A stretch of 64,000 bases of DNA from JAJFJD01 sp965228695 (GCA_965228695.1 CBDDIB010000002.1:682001-746000); one strand, 5' to 3'; shown: positions 46,601 through 56,330, numbered from the stretch's first letter. Notes: generated by a model from the letters alone, not told the origin. Program-made: numbers and translations.

Positions 46601-47754
46601 CCGGGCCGGGCGGTCCGCTCGCGCTGTACGTGCACTGGCCGTTTTGCCTGTCCAAATGCCCCTATTGCGATTTCAACAGCCATGTCCGCGACCGGATCGA
46701 CCAGGACCGCTGGCGGCGCGCCCTCCTGCGTGACCTGGACGCAGCGGCCGACGAAACGCCGGGCCGGACCATCACCAGCATCTTCTTCGGCGGCGGCACG
46801 CCCTCCCTGATGGACCCGGCCACCGTCGCCGCGTTGATCGGCCGCGCCGGCGACCGCTGGACGCTCGGCCCGGACGTGGAGATCACCCTGGAGGCCAATC
46901 CGACCTCGGTCGAGGCCGGCCGCCTCGCCGATTACCGCGCCGCCGGCGTGAACCGGGTGTCGCTCGGGGTGCAAGCCCTCGACGATTCGGCGCTCCGCTT
47001 CCTCGGCCGCGAGCACAGCGCGGCCGACGCACTGGCCGCGGTCGACCTGGCCGGCCGCTTGTTCGACCGCTTTTCCTTCGATCTGATTTACGGCCGGCCC
47101 GGTCAGACGGTCCCGGGATGGCGCGCCGAGTTGGAACATGCCCTGGACCGCGCGGGCGACCACCTGTCGCTCTATCAACTGACCATCGAACCGGGCACCG
47201 CTTTTTACCGGCGCGCCGGACTCGGCGAGACCCTGACGTCGGATCACGACGGCGCCGCCGCCCTCTACGAGCTGACCCAGCAAATTCTGTCCAATGCGGG
47301 TCTGCCGGCCTACGAAATCTCCAACCATGCCCGCCCGGGATCGGAATGCCGGCATAACCTGACCTATTGGCGCTATCGGGACTATGCCGGGATCGGGCCC
47401 GGGGCGCATGGCCGGTTGACCCTGGACGGCGGGAAATGGACGACGCAACGGCTGCGCTCGCCGGAATCCTGGCTCGACGGCGTCGAGACAGGCTGGGGCG
47501 AGGAACCGCGGGCGACGTTAGACGCGGAAGACCGGCTGGCCGAAATGGTCATGATGGGTCTGCGGTTGGAAGAAGGCGTTACGGCCGGGCGGATTTTGGA
47601 GGAAACGGGAAAATCGCTCGACATCTGGATCGACCCGGCGCGGCGGCGTCCGTTGATCGAGGGCGGCTTCCTCCACCCGGAGCCGGACCGGCTGCGCGTC
47701 ACCGCCGACGGGCGGCAGCGCCTCGACGCGGTCATCGGGCGGCTGTTGGCTTAA
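46585..47754 (+). CDS. hemW: Radical SAM heme chaperone HemW
   Basis: A 389-residue HemN-related protein with the radical SAM cysteines C21, C25 and C28 (CLSKCPYC), GGGTPSL for SAM binding, and a C-terminal HemW domain. The family binds heme and delivers it to respiratory enzymes; it lacks true coproporphyrinogen oxidase activity. It is translationally coupled to rdgB. Confidence 0.94.
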   Translation: MPGRVTGPGGPLALYVHWPFCLSKCPYCDFNSHVRDRIDQDRWRRALLRDLDAAADETPGRTITSIFFGGGTPSLMDPATVAALIGRAGDRWTLGPDVEITLEANPTSVEAGRLADYRAAGVNRVSLGVQALDDSALRFLGREHSAADALAAVDLAGRLFDRFSFDLIYGRPGQTVPGWRAELEHALDRAGDHLSLYQLTIEPGTAFYRRAGLGETLTSDHDGAAALYELTQQILSNAGLPAYEISNHARPGSECRHNLTYWRYRDYAGIGPGAHGRLTLDGGKWTTQRLRSPESWLDGVETGWGEEPRATLDAEDRLAEMVMMGLRLEEGVTAGRILEETGKSLDIWIDPARRRPLIEGGFLHPEPDRLRVTADGRQRLDAVIGRLLA

Positions 47755-47769
47755 AGGTCCTGCGGCCCG

Positions 47770-49143
47770 TCAGTTGGTGAATTGCTGGAACGATTCCTGC
47801 GGCGCGGCGATCATCGCCACCCCGTCGCGGCGGACTTCCAGGATAGCAAGCGCACGCTCGGCCACGCCAGTCGGGTTGAGGCGGAACAGGCCGTCGACCC
47901 CGAGGAAGCCGTTGGGATTGGTCAAGGCCTCGAAGGAAAAGTCGGGACCGCTTTCGCCTTGTGCCAACACGGTGGCGAGCGCGGTGGCGTCATACGCCAG
48001 GGAGGCGAGCCGGGCCGGCTTACGGCCGAAGGCGGATTTGAACCGGGCCGAGAAGCCCGCCCATTCGGCCGGCGCCGGGGCGGCGAACCAGGCGCCGATC
48101 AGCGACGGTTCGGATTGGGGGTTCGGGATTTCATCCCAGTTGCGCAACCCGAGCATGCGGACCGCCGGCGGATCCACGTCGTAGTAGGACAGCAGCGACG
48201 CGAGCGCGCGCAACCGCTGCCCGGTTTCGGGAATCAACACCGCATCGAAATCAACGTCGCCGATCGTATCGCGTTTCTCCAACCGCTTGAGCGCACGGCG
48301 CGACACTTCGCCGGGCTGGCGTTTCAACAACGCCCGCTGCTGCATCAGCGCCTTGCGCCGCTGATCGTAATCGGCGAGCTGTTTGACGTCCTTGCTGAAG
48401 TCGGCGGCGGACGGGTCGTAGGGCTGCGTCCGCACGAGGGCGCCGCCGCGCTGCTGCGCCGCGTCCTGGGTCGCCTGCACCACGGTCTGGCCGAACTCAT
48501 CCTGCGGGGCGAGCACGGCAAAACGGGTGAGGCCGCGGCTGCCGGCGAAATCGATGATGGCCCTGACCTGTTGTTCCGGCACGAAGCCCATGATGAAGAC
48601 GCCCCCGCCCGCGACCCGCTGCGAATTGGAAAAGGCGACGACGTTGACCGACCCCATCCGCGCCACGGGCGCGACCGCCTCGACGGAACTGGCCAACAAC
48701 GGACCCAGGATCAACCGGGCGCCTTCGGTCACCGCTTTCTCCGCGGCGGCGCTGGCGCCGGCCGGCGTTCCTTGCGTGTCGAAAGGCATCAGGGTGAACT
48801 TGTCGCCGGCGATTTCGAACATCGCCAGTTCGGCGGCGTTTAGCATCGCCTTGCCGAGGCCGGCGCTCGGACCCGACAGCGGCAGTAAGATCGCGACCCG
48901 GATCGTCCCGTCATCCGGGTAGACCGGCACCGTTCCTTCGCTGGGCAATTGCCCGTCCTGCAGCGTCGGCAGCGGGGGCACCGGCGGCAAATTGGGGTCG
49001 CGCGGGCTCTGGCCGTAAGTGCCGCCACCGTCTACAGTTGGCCCCGAGCACGACGCCAGAAACAGCAGCCCCAGCACCGCGAACAGCAATCGCAGAGCAG
49101 CGTGACATGGCCAAGAGCCGGAATTCCGCCCGATCCAGCGCAT
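47770..49143 (-). CDS. LpoA-like penicillin-binding protein activator lipoprotein
   Basis: A 457-residue lipoprotein. The signal LLFAVLGLLFLASC ends in a lipobox Cys. The mature part is a type-1 periplasmic-binding fold (IRVAILLPLSGPSAGLGKAML; LILGPLLASSVEAVAPVA, read in parts). This matches the penicillin-binding protein activator family that includes LpoA. The ATG at 49143 is divergent from rsmI, and the two 5' ends overlap by 37 nt, as is common at this locus. Confidence 0.88.
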   Translation of the reverse strand: MRWIGRNSGSWPCHAALRLLFAVLGLLFLASCSGPTVDGGGTYGQSPRDPNLPPVPPLPTLQDGQLPSEGTVPVYPDDGTIRVAILLPLSGPSAGLGKAMLNAAELAMFEIAGDKFTLMPFDTQGTPAGASAAAEKAVTEGARLILGPLLASSVEAVAPVARMGSVNVVAFSNSQRVAGGGVFIMGFVPEQQVRAIIDFAGSRGLTRFAVLAPQDEFGQTVVQATQDAAQQRGGALVRTQPYDPSAADFSKDVKQLADYDQRRKALMQQRALLKRQPGEVSRRALKRLEKRDTIGDVDFDAVLIPETGQRLRALASLLSYYDVDPPAVRMLGLRNWDEIPNPQSEPSLIGAWFAAPAPAEWAGFSARFKSAFGRKPARLASLAYDATALATVLAQGESGPDFSFEALTNPNGFLGVDGLFRLNPTGVAERALAILEVRRDGVAMIAAPQESFQQFTN

Positions 49144-50060
49144 CGGGTCACCCCCGTGAACAGACCCCCGCAAAACCCGGGAAGGCTGCCGAGCCTAGCG
49201 GCGAGGCGGCCGGAAGTAAACCGGCCCCGGGGCTTTATGTGGTGCCGACGCCAATCGGCAACATGCGTGATATCACCTTGCGCGCATTGGATATTTTGCA
49301 GCAAGTGGACCTGATCGCCTGCGAGGACACCCGGGTGACCGGGCGGCTGCTCGATTTCCACGGCATCACCACGCCGGTGACCGCCTATCACGACCACAAC
49401 GCACCCCGGGTTCGCCCGGAACTGCTGCGCCGCGCCGAAGGGGGCGCCAGCATCGCCTTGGTCAGCGACGCCGGCACGCCGCTGATCTCGGACCCCGGTT
49501 ATCGCCTGGTGCAGGAAGCGGTCGCCAAGTCGATCGCAGTGACCGCCCTGCCCGGCGCCTCGGCCGTCATGACCGCGCTGACCGCGTCCGGGCTGCCCAC
49601 CGACCGGTTCCTGTTCCTCGGCTTTCCGCCCAGCCGGGCCAGCGCCCGCAAGAAGCTATTCGGAGAGGTCGCCGCCGTGCAGGCCTCGCTCGTGTTCTTC
49701 GAGTCCGCCCGGCGGCTCGCCGCCAGCCTGGGCGCGATGGCCGTGGTGTTCCGCAACCGGGATGCCGTGGTCGCCCGCGAACTGACGAAACGCTACGAGG
49801 AATTGCGCCGCGACACGCTGCCCGCACTGGCGAAACACTATACCCAGGCCGGCCCGCCGAAAGGCGAGGTCGTGGTGATCGTCGGGCCGCCTGGAGAGCT
49901 GCCGCCGCCGGGGCCGGCGGAGATCGACCGCCTGCTGCGCGCCGCGCTGAAGACGCAAAGCATGCGGGACGCGGTGTCGGCCGTCAGCGACGCGACCGGC
50001 GTCGCCCGCCGCGAGGTTTACGACCGTGGCCTGGCGCTGACCGGACGGGGCCGCCGGTGA
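49107..50060 (+). CDS. rsmI: 16S rRNA (cytidine-1402-2'-O)-methyltransferase RsmI
   Basis: RsmI methylates the ribose of C1402 in the decoding centre. The 317-residue protein has a basic disordered head of about 40 residues, then LYVVPTPIGNMRDITLRAL, LVSDAGTPLISDPG and PGASAVMTAL, all typical of the tetrapyrrole-methylase-like fold. I start at the ATG at 49107. Its stop overlaps the yraN-type gene (GTGA). Confidence 0.95.
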   Translation: MAKSRNSARSSASGHPREQTPAKPGKAAEPSGEAAGSKPAPGLYVVPTPIGNMRDITLRALDILQQVDLIACEDTRVTGRLLDFHGITTPVTAYHDHNAPRVRPELLRRAEGGASIALVSDAGTPLISDPGYRLVQEAVAKSIAVTALPGASAVMTALTASGLPTDRFLFLGFPPSRASARKKLFGEVAAVQASLVFFESARRLAASLGAMAVVFRNRDAVVARELTKRYEELRRDTLPALAKHYTQAGPPKGEVVVIVGPPGELPPPGPAEIDRLLRAALKTQSMRDAVSAVSDATGVARREVYDRGLALTGRGRR

Positions 50061-50434
50061 GCAACCCGCGCCGGGGCCAGGTCAAACGCTTGCGCGCCTG
50101 GCGCCGCGGCCATTGGGCGGAACATCTATGCGCCGTTGCCCTGGCGGTGCGCGGCTATCGCGTTCTGGCGCGGCGGCTGCGCTATCCGGTCGGCGAGATC
50201 GACCTGTTGGCCCGGCGCGGCGGCACGCTGGCGGTGATCGAGGTCAAGGCGCGGCGCGACGCGGTAAGCGCGATGGAAGCCGTCACGCCGCGTCAGCGTC
50301 AGCGGATTGCCCGCGCCGCCGAATGGCTGCTGGCGGAGCGCCCCGCCCTCGCCGGCCTGGCGCTCCGGTTCGACGTGATGCTGGTCACGCCGTGGCGCTG
50401 GCCCCGGCACGTGACCGACGCCTGGCGTGTTTAG
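50057..50434 (+). CDS. YraN/UPF0102 family nuclease-fold protein
   Basis: A 125-residue restriction-endonuclease-fold protein of family UPF0102 (YraN). Seen are GHWAEHLCAVALAVRGYRVLARR (read in parts), the acidic VGEIDLLARR and the VIEVKAR motif typical of PD-(D/E)xK folds. Its biochemical role is unsettled. The GTG at 50057 overlaps the rsmI stop, so the pair is co-translated. Confidence 0.9.
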   Translation: MSNPRRGQVKRLRAWRRGHWAEHLCAVALAVRGYRVLARRLRYPVGEIDLLARRGGTLAVIEVKARRDAVSAMEAVTPRQRQRIARAAEWLLAERPALAGLALRFDVMLVTPWRWPRHVTDAWRV

Positions 50435-50489
50435 ACGGCGGCAGCCGCCCGGTTGCGGTTCGCGCCAATCCTGCTATACAGCTAGGGTC

Positions 50490-51149
50490 ATGACATCGGC
50501 GACACGATTTCCCCACACCGACATCGGAATCCCGCGGCCGCGGCCCTTTCGCCGGCCCGCCGGTTTTGTCCTCTGCGCGGCGCTTTCCCTCACCCTTGGG
50601 CTGGCGGGATGCGGCCCCGGCGTGGTGATCGGGGCTGGTGCGGCGGCGGGCAACGCCGCCATGCAGGAGCGCGGTTTCGTCAAGACCGTCGGCGATACCG
50701 CCACCGAAGCGAAGATCAGCGCGAATCTGGCCAACCACAGCGCCGAACTGTTCGTCGATGTTTCGGTCGAGGTCTACGAAGGGCGCGCCCTGATGACCGG
50801 CGCGGTCGAAAAGACCGAGGACCGGATCGAAGCAGTCCGCATCGCCTGGAACGTGAACGGCGTGCGCGAAGTCCTTAACGAGATTCAGGTTCGCGATACC
50901 AGCGACCTGCTGGACGCCGCGCGGGACAAACTGATCACCGCGGATCTGAGCACGACGATGACGCTCGACAAGCGGATCAGGAGCATCAACTACTCGATCG
51001 AGACGGTGAACGGGACGGTCTATTTGATGGGCATTGCCCAGAGCCAGGCCGAATTGGACCGGATCCGAAACCACGCTCGGCAGATTCGATATGTCCGGCG
51101 CATCATCAGCCATGTTCGGATCAAGGACGCGAAAGGTGGCGCCGGGTAG
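50490..51149 (+). CDS. BON domain lipoprotein
   Basis: A 219-residue envelope lipoprotein with a signal ending in LTLGLAGC (lipobox) and two BON domains (about residues 60-130 and 140-210), seen in LFVDVSVEVYEGRALMTGAVE and INYSIETVNGTVYLMGIA (read in parts). This matches the OsmY/DolP-type lipoproteins common downstream of rsmI-yraN. DolP-type proteins support outer-membrane integrity; that role is inferred. Confidence 0.88.
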   Translation: MTSATRFPHTDIGIPRPRPFRRPAGFVLCAALSLTLGLAGCGPGVVIGAGAAAGNAAMQERGFVKTVGDTATEAKISANLANHSAELFVDVSVEVYEGRALMTGAVEKTEDRIEAVRIAWNVNGVREVLNEIQVRDTSDLLDAARDKLITADLSTTMTLDKRIRSINYSIETVNGTVYLMGIAQSQAELDRIRNHARQIRYVRRIISHVRIKDAKGGAG

Positions 51150-51981
51150 CGAAACCTCATCCGCCGCCAGCCCGGCGGATATTCTGCGGCGGGTCGGCGA
51201 CAGCCCGTCCGCCGCCTTCGACCTCGCGGACGCCGCCCTTGCGCTGGCGGCCTTGGACCGTCCCCGCGTCGACCTCGCCCACTACCGGCATCACCTTGCG
51301 GCGCTCGCCGACGACGTCCGGTCCGCGGTCGCCGGCGACCGCCTGGAACATTGCGTCGCCGCGCTGAACGACACGATCCTCGGCCAGCACGGCTATGAAG
51401 GGGATCACCTGACCTATGACGACCTTCAGAACGCGAACCTCATGCGGGTGATCGATCGCCGAAAGGGCCTGCCGGTCGCGCTCGGCATCTTGTACTTGCA
51501 CGCGGCGCGGGCTCAGGGCTGGTCGGCGGCCGGTCTGAATTTTCCCGGCCATTTTCTCATCCGGGTCGACCATGGCGGGGAACGGGCGATCGTCGATCCG
51601 TTCAACGCCGGCAAGGTGTGCGGCGCGGGCGACCTGCGCGATCTGTTGAAGGCGATGCAGGGCGCGGAGGCCGAACTGTCGCCCGGCCAGTATGACGATG
51701 TGAGCGACCGCGAGATTCTGTTGCGGCTGCAGAACAACATCAAGATACGCCATATCCAGATGAAGGACGCGGGCAAGGCGGCAGCCGTCGCCGAGTCGAT
51801 GTTGCTGTTCGCACCGGATATCAATGCATTGCGGCGGGAGGCCGGACTCCTGCACGCCCATGCCGGCAACCTTCAGGCGGCCATTGCGGCCCTCGAAACT
51901 TTCCTCGAGCATGAGACGCGCGACGGGCCGCGGCACGAGATCGCCACCCTGTTGCAGCAGCTGCGCCAGCGATTGAATTGA
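51136..51981 (+). CDS. SirB1-like transglutaminase-fold protein with TPR tail
   Basis: A 281-residue protein of the SirB1 family. The transglutaminase-like core has YEGDHLTYDDLQNANLMRVIDRRKGLPVALG (read in parts) and a NFPGHFLIRV strand. The catalytic Cys of classic transglutaminases is not obvious, so it may be non-catalytic. The tail (ADINALRREAGLLHAHAGNLQAAI) resembles a tetratricopeptide repeat. The GTG at 51136 has AAGGA upstream and overlaps the BON gene end. Confidence 0.82.
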   Translation: MAPGSETSSAASPADILRRVGDSPSAAFDLADAALALAALDRPRVDLAHYRHHLAALADDVRSAVAGDRLEHCVAALNDTILGQHGYEGDHLTYDDLQNANLMRVIDRRKGLPVALGILYLHAARAQGWSAAGLNFPGHFLIRVDHGGERAIVDPFNAGKVCGAGDLRDLLKAMQGAEAELSPGQYDDVSDREILLRLQNNIKIRHIQMKDAGKAAAVAESMLLFAPDINALRREAGLLHAHAGNLQAAIAALETFLEHETRDGPRHEIATLLQQLRQRLN

Positions 51982-52060
51982 AGCGCTGGGCCGATGCCGC
52001 CGGGACCGTTATAGTCGCGGCAACCACCGCGCGCCGCCCCGCGCAAGCAGGAGAGTATCG

Positions 52061-53008
52061 ATGAGCCTTGCCGTCGCCATTCAGATGGACCCGATTTCCG
52101 GCGTAGACATCAACGCCGACAGCACCTTCGTCATGGCGCTGGAAGCGCAGAAACGCGGCCACGGCCTGTATCATTATCTACCGCAGGACCTGTCCTTCCG
52201 GCACAACCGATTGTTCGCGCGGGTGCAACCGTTGGAAGTGCGGCGAGAGCACGGCAGCCATTTCACCCTCGGCAAGGCGGAGATGGTCGACCTTGCGACG
52301 ATGGACGTGGTGTTGATGCGCCAGGACCCTCCCTTCGACATGGCCTATATCACGGCCACGCATCTGCTTGAGCATATCCACCCGACCACACTGGTGGTGA
52401 ACGACCCGGTATCGGTGCGCAACGCGCCGGAAAAACTTTTCGTAACCCATTTCAGCGAATTGATGCCGCCCAGCCTGATCACCAGCGACCGCGACGAGAT
52501 CCTCGCGTTTCGCGAAGAGCACAAGGACATCATCCTGAAGCCGCTGTTCGGCAATGGCGGCGCCGGCGTCTTCCACCTGGCGCCCGGCGACGAGAACCTG
52601 AATTCACTGCTGGAAATGTTCACCGAGATGTACCGCGAGCCGATCATCGCGCAACGCTACCTGCCCGAGGTCCGCGACGGCGACAAACGCATCATCCTGA
52701 TCGACGGAAAGCCCATGGGCGGCGTTTCCCGCGTTCCCGAGCCCGGCGAAGCCCGCGCCAATTTTCATTCCGGCGGGCGCGCCGAGAAGACGGATTTAAC
52801 CAAGCGCGAATTACAAATTTGCGAAGCCATCGGCCCGACCCTGAAGGACCGCGGGTTGATCTTCGTCGGCATTGACGTGATCGGCGACTACATGACCGAG
52901 ATCAACGTCACCTCGCCGACCGGCATTCAGGAGATCAACCATCTGAACGGCATCTCGATCGAGACCGCGATCTGGGATGCGATCGAGGAACGCCGCCAAA
53001 CACGGTAG
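52061..53008 (+). CDS. gshB: Glutathione synthetase
   Basis: GshB joins glycine to gamma-glutamylcysteine with ATP. The 315-residue ATP-grasp enzyme has the N-terminal QMDPISGVDINADSTF, LMRQDPPFDMAYI, LKPLFGNGGAGVF and the C-terminal TEINVTSPTGIQEI blocks that define the family. The ATG at 52061 follows AGGAGAG. It is intact and of standard length. Confidence 0.97.
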   Translation: MSLAVAIQMDPISGVDINADSTFVMALEAQKRGHGLYHYLPQDLSFRHNRLFARVQPLEVRREHGSHFTLGKAEMVDLATMDVVLMRQDPPFDMAYITATHLLEHIHPTTLVVNDPVSVRNAPEKLFVTHFSELMPPSLITSDRDEILAFREEHKDIILKPLFGNGGAGVFHLAPGDENLNSLLEMFTEMYREPIIAQRYLPEVRDGDKRIILIDGKPMGGVSRVPEPGEARANFHSGGRAEKTDLTKRELQICEAIGPTLKDRGLIFVGIDVIGDYMTEINVTSPTGIQEINHLNGISIETAIWDAIEERRQTR

Positions 53009-53048
53009 GTCACTGGGGCGGGCCGTCGCCGGGCGCCGTCCGAATAGA

Positions 53049-54143
53049 TCAAAAGCTTTCGTCGAATTGCCGTTGGATCGTCAGCGACAACAGGTTGCCG
53101 CCGCCGTCGAAGGACAGCGCGGTTTCCAAAAGGTTGTTGAACAACAGGGTTTGCTTCTGCGCGTCGAGCGCCTTTTGCGTTTCCTCCAGAAGCGCCTGCT
53201 GCTGGACATTAGTGGCCAGCGCTTCATGCTCTTCGATGAGTTTGGTGTTGAAATCGCGATGCGCCGTCACCTTGGCGAGCTGCGTTTCGATGATCGTGAT
53301 GTCGAACCGCAGCGTGGCGGACGCGGCGTCCAGATCCGCCAGTGCATCGTCCAGCTTGGCCGGATCGGTGAAGTTGCCATAGAGGAAGGAATTCAGGACG
53401 CCCAGCCCCTTGCGTTGTAGCGTGCCGCTGAGATAGGGCGAGGCTTCGCCGTCACGCGTCAGCGAAATCGAGCCGGTATCCGGATCGTACACGATCGTGT
53501 CGGTATCCGCGACGATTTCGCCTTCGTCGCCGAAATCCGTCGGGAATTTCGTCAGCGTCGCCCCGAAGATGCCCGGATAGTAATTGTCGCCGCCGGCGTC
53601 GGTGATGAAATAGTCGCTGCCGGAGAAGATGCCCGTGACCGTCTGATCGATCGGGCTGTCGGGCTTCGTCTTGTAGGTCAGCGTGCTGGGCGTGAAGACG
53701 TCGCGGATCGAGCTGCCGATGATATTGCCTTCGATGCCGCCGGCGTTCCGCACCTTGATGTTCAACTGGCCGAGGAGCTGATCGAAGGTATCGGCATGCA
53801 CCGCACGCTGGGTGTCGTCGATCGTATCGCTTTGCGCCAGCACGATCTGCTTCCGCATATCGCTCAGAATTTTCTTGAGATCGACCAGCGTGTCGCGTGC
53901 GTCGGTCACCGCCGCGGTCGTCCGTTCCAGCTTGGAGGACAGCCGGCTGAAATTCTTCGCGCGTTGCTCCGCGAGCCGCGCCTTGCCTTCGATATTGGTG
54001 AAGTCAACGCCCTCGACCGAACGGGCCCGGGCGGCCGACGCGCCGGCCCGGGCCGCCGACAGCAAGCTGCCCGACGTGGATGCACCGGGCAACACGGAAA
54101 ACAAACTCAGGCTGAGAGCATTCAAACGCGAAAAGTCGGTCAT
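53049..54143 (-). CDS. Unknown protein with flagellin-like coiled-coil ends
   Basis: I do not recognise this 364-residue protein. The N-terminal part (about residues 50-125) and C-terminal part (about 275-345) are long amphipathic helices rich in Ala, Leu and Gln. The middle (about 140-265) is beta-rich, with Asp/Gly/Thr-rich strands such as GDNYYPGIFGATLTKFP. Helical ends flanking a beta domain recall flagellin or hook-associated proteins, but conserved flagellin motifs are missing and no flagellar gene is near. It has no signal peptide. The ATG at 54143 has an AAGGGAC site. Confidence 0.65.
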   Translation of the reverse strand: MTDFSRLNALSLSLFSVLPGASTSGSLLSAARAGASAARARSVEGVDFTNIEGKARLAEQRAKNFSRLSSKLERTTAAVTDARDTLVDLKKILSDMRKQIVLAQSDTIDDTQRAVHADTFDQLLGQLNIKVRNAGGIEGNIIGSSIRDVFTPSTLTYKTKPDSPIDQTVTGIFSGSDYFITDAGGDNYYPGIFGATLTKFPTDFGDEGEIVADTDTIVYDPDTGSISLTRDGEASPYLSGTLQRKGLGVLNSFLYGNFTDPAKLDDALADLDAASATLRFDITIIETQLAKVTAHRDFNTKLIEEHEALATNVQQQALLEETQKALDAQKQTLLFNNLLETALSFDGGGNLLSLTIQRQFDESF

Positions 54144-54260
54144 GCGTCCCTTCTCAAACCATGCTCGGCAAAATTTACCCGGTGATGGGCAAGAATTGCC
54201 TATTAACCCATTGTAATATAACAGATTATTTTGAAAAATGCAAGTCTGGCGTCGACCGGC

Positions 54261-54563
54261 CTAGCGGATCGCGTCCCGTCGGCAACGGGCATGCCGCGCC
54301 TCGGCCGCCGCCCGGTCCGCCTCCAGCTCCGCCAGGATCGCCCGTTCCGCCTTCCGCAGCGTGAAATCCGCCGCATCGACCGCTGCGGCGTCGGCGTCGA
54401 ACAGGGCTACAATCGTTTCGCGTTCCCGCTGGAGCCGCGCCAAGTCACGGTCCAACGCCACCCGGCACGCCGCCAAATGCTTAGAGTCGGACACTGGGCC
54501 GCCGGCCGGGGCGACAGTCGCGGCCAACAGAGAAACAGCCAGAATGAGAGGCAAGCGGATCAT
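54261..54563 (-). CDS. Small exported protein of unknown function
   Basis: A 100-residue protein with a signal peptide (IRLPLILAVSLLAATVAPA) and a mature part of charged, Ala-rich helix (about residues 28-95) containing two cysteines that may form a disulfide (AACRVAL; HARCRRD). No family is recognised. It lies alone between the coiled-coil gene and the PAS gene on the same strand. Confidence 0.55.
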   Translation of the reverse strand: MIRLPLILAVSLLAATVAPAGGPVSDSKHLAACRVALDRDLARLQRERETIVALFDADAAAVDAADFTLRKAERAILAELEADRAAAEARHARCRRDAIR

Positions 54564-54622
54564 GGCGGCGGCAGCCTAGCACAGCGTGGCCCGAAGCCAC
54601 CGCGCGACCGGAGGCTGCGCGG

Positions 54623-55120
54623 TTATCCCTGAAGGATTTCCTGACCCTTGCTGTCGAAGAAAACGGTCAGCGCCAGAATGATGTCGACGGTTTCCCCATC
54701 GGACGCGAGCGGAAAACGGACCCGCTCCATCTCGTAATAGTCTTTCTCCGGCCGCATTTTGGACCGGCCCCGCGCCCAGCTCGGCCGGCGCGATTCCACG
54801 ACGTCGATAAACACGCTAGGGTCATAGTCGGGCCAACGCTCATCGAACCAGCGCCCGGTATTGTCCTCGCCGGCATAGTTGACCACCTGCGTGCCGAGCA
54901 GCCGGAACTTGAACCGGTACGGATCCCGCGCAACGTCGATCAGCCAGATGTTGGGCAGCAGTTCGGGTATATCGACGGGATCGATATGTTGCCGACCCGG
55001 AAGCCCGGATTCCGGATGTTTCGACAGCCAATACTCGTGCGCCGCCTTGACCTTGGCGTGGCAATCTTCCGGAATCGGAAGGCTAATCGGCGATGTTGTT
55101 CGTTCCGCCATCTGGACCAT
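54623..55120 (-). CDS. PAS domain protein (PAS_5 type)
   Basis: A 165-residue single PAS domain protein of the type (PF07310) often found in Rhodospirillales. It shows LPNIWLIDVARDPYRFKFRLLGTQVV (read in parts), then RWPDYDPSVFIDVVE and FPLASDGETVDIILAL. No output domain is attached, so it probably acts as a stand-alone sensor or partner. An ATG at 55111 is an alternative start. Confidence 0.78.
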   Translation of the reverse strand: MVQMAERTTSPISLPIPEDCHAKVKAAHEYWLSKHPESGLPGRQHIDPVDIPELLPNIWLIDVARDPYRFKFRLLGTQVVNYAGEDNTGRWFDERWPDYDPSVFIDVVESRRPSWARGRSKMRPEKDYYEMERVRFPLASDGETVDIILALTVFFDSKGQEILQG

Positions 55121-55412
55121 CAGACAGTCGGCCTTTTATGCAGCATTTGTGTAGAGTGCCCCGCAGTTATTAATATTTCGGTAACGAAATCGTTTGATTC
55201 GCGCCCGCGTCAACTCGTTTTGCGTGAAATTTTACAATTCAAATCTACTTAAAGCGATAGTGCGCCGCGGTGCGCCGCATGAATTTTTCGGTCAAGGGCA
55301 GCGCAATCACCTTCCTGGAATTGAACACGGCCCTGTTTGCTTCTCCTCCTCATTGGTATGATGTGCGGCCAGTCGACCCGTCACCCAGGGGAGCGCCGCC
55401 ATCGTTGCGCAT

Positions 55413-56330
55413 GTGAACACCGTCGCCTTCCAAGGCATCGACACGCTGCCGATCGACGTCCAGGTGACGATGGCCAACGGCCTGCCCGCCTTCACCGTGG
55501 TCGGCCTGCCGGACAAGGCGGTGGCGGAAAGCCGCGAGCGGGTGCGCGCGGCCCTGGCCGCGCTGGGTCTGGGCCTGCCGCCGAAACGGATCACCGTGAA
55601 CCTGTCACCCGCCGACGTGCTGAAGGAAGGCAGCCATTTCGACCTGCCGATCGCGCTCGGCCTGCTCGCCGCGATGGACGTGTTGCCGGACGACGCGCTG
55701 ACCGGTTACGCGGCGCTCGGCGAACTGGGGCTGGACGGCGCGATCGCCCGCGTCTCCGGCGTGCTGCCGGCGGCGATCGGGGCGCATGCGGCGGGGCTCG
55801 GCCTGATCTGTCCGGCATCCTGCGGCGGGGAGGCCGCCTGGGCCGGTGACGTCGCGATCCTCGCCCCGGCGACGCTGCTGTCGCTGATCAACCATATGAA
55901 AGGCACGCAGACCCTGACGCCGCCTGCGCCGGAACTGCGCGACGACGACGCGCCGCTGCCCGACCTGGCCGACATCAAGGGGCAGGAAACCGCCAAACGC
56001 GCCCTCGAACTGGCCGCCGCGGGGTCACACAACCTGCTGATGATGGGGCCGCCGGGCGCGGGCAAATCGATGCTGGCGCAGCGCCTGCCGGGCCTGCTGC
56101 CGCCGTTGCAGCCGAAGGAAGCGCTCGAGGTCAGCATGGTGCAGAGCGTGGCGGGTCTGTTGTCCGACGGGGCGATCACCCGGCGGCGGCCGTTCCGCGA
56201 CCCGCATCATTCGGCGTCGCTGCCGGCCATGGTCGGCGGCGGCATGCGCGCCAAGCCGGGCGAGATCACGCTCGCGCATCACGGCGTGCTGTTCCTGGAC
56301 GAGTTGCCAGAATTCTCCGGAATTATGTAG
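55413..56330 (+). pseudogene. comM: comM (Mg chelatase-like helicase), 5' half, interrupted by transposon
   Basis: ComM/YifB is a hexameric AAA+ branch-migration helicase that helps integrate transforming DNA. This part carries the N-terminal domain (NTVAFQGIDTLPIDVQV, then VGLPDKAVAESRERVRAAL) and the AAA+ start with Walker A GPPGAGKS and the HHGVLFLDELPEF Walker B region. The frame is genuine to 56317, then reads into the transposon and stops at 56330. The canonical start is also missing: the expected first codon at 55401 is ATC with AGGGGAG before it, and the first usual start is the GTG at 55413. A precise excision would rejoin the frame with 59621. Confidence 0.93.
56310..56317. repeat. 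Target site duplication, left copy
   Basis: GAATTCTC at 56310-56317 is repeated at 59621-59628, directly flanking the two element ends. The uninterrupted comM reading has one copy. Eight-bp duplications are typical of IS1595-family elements. Confidence 0.92.
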
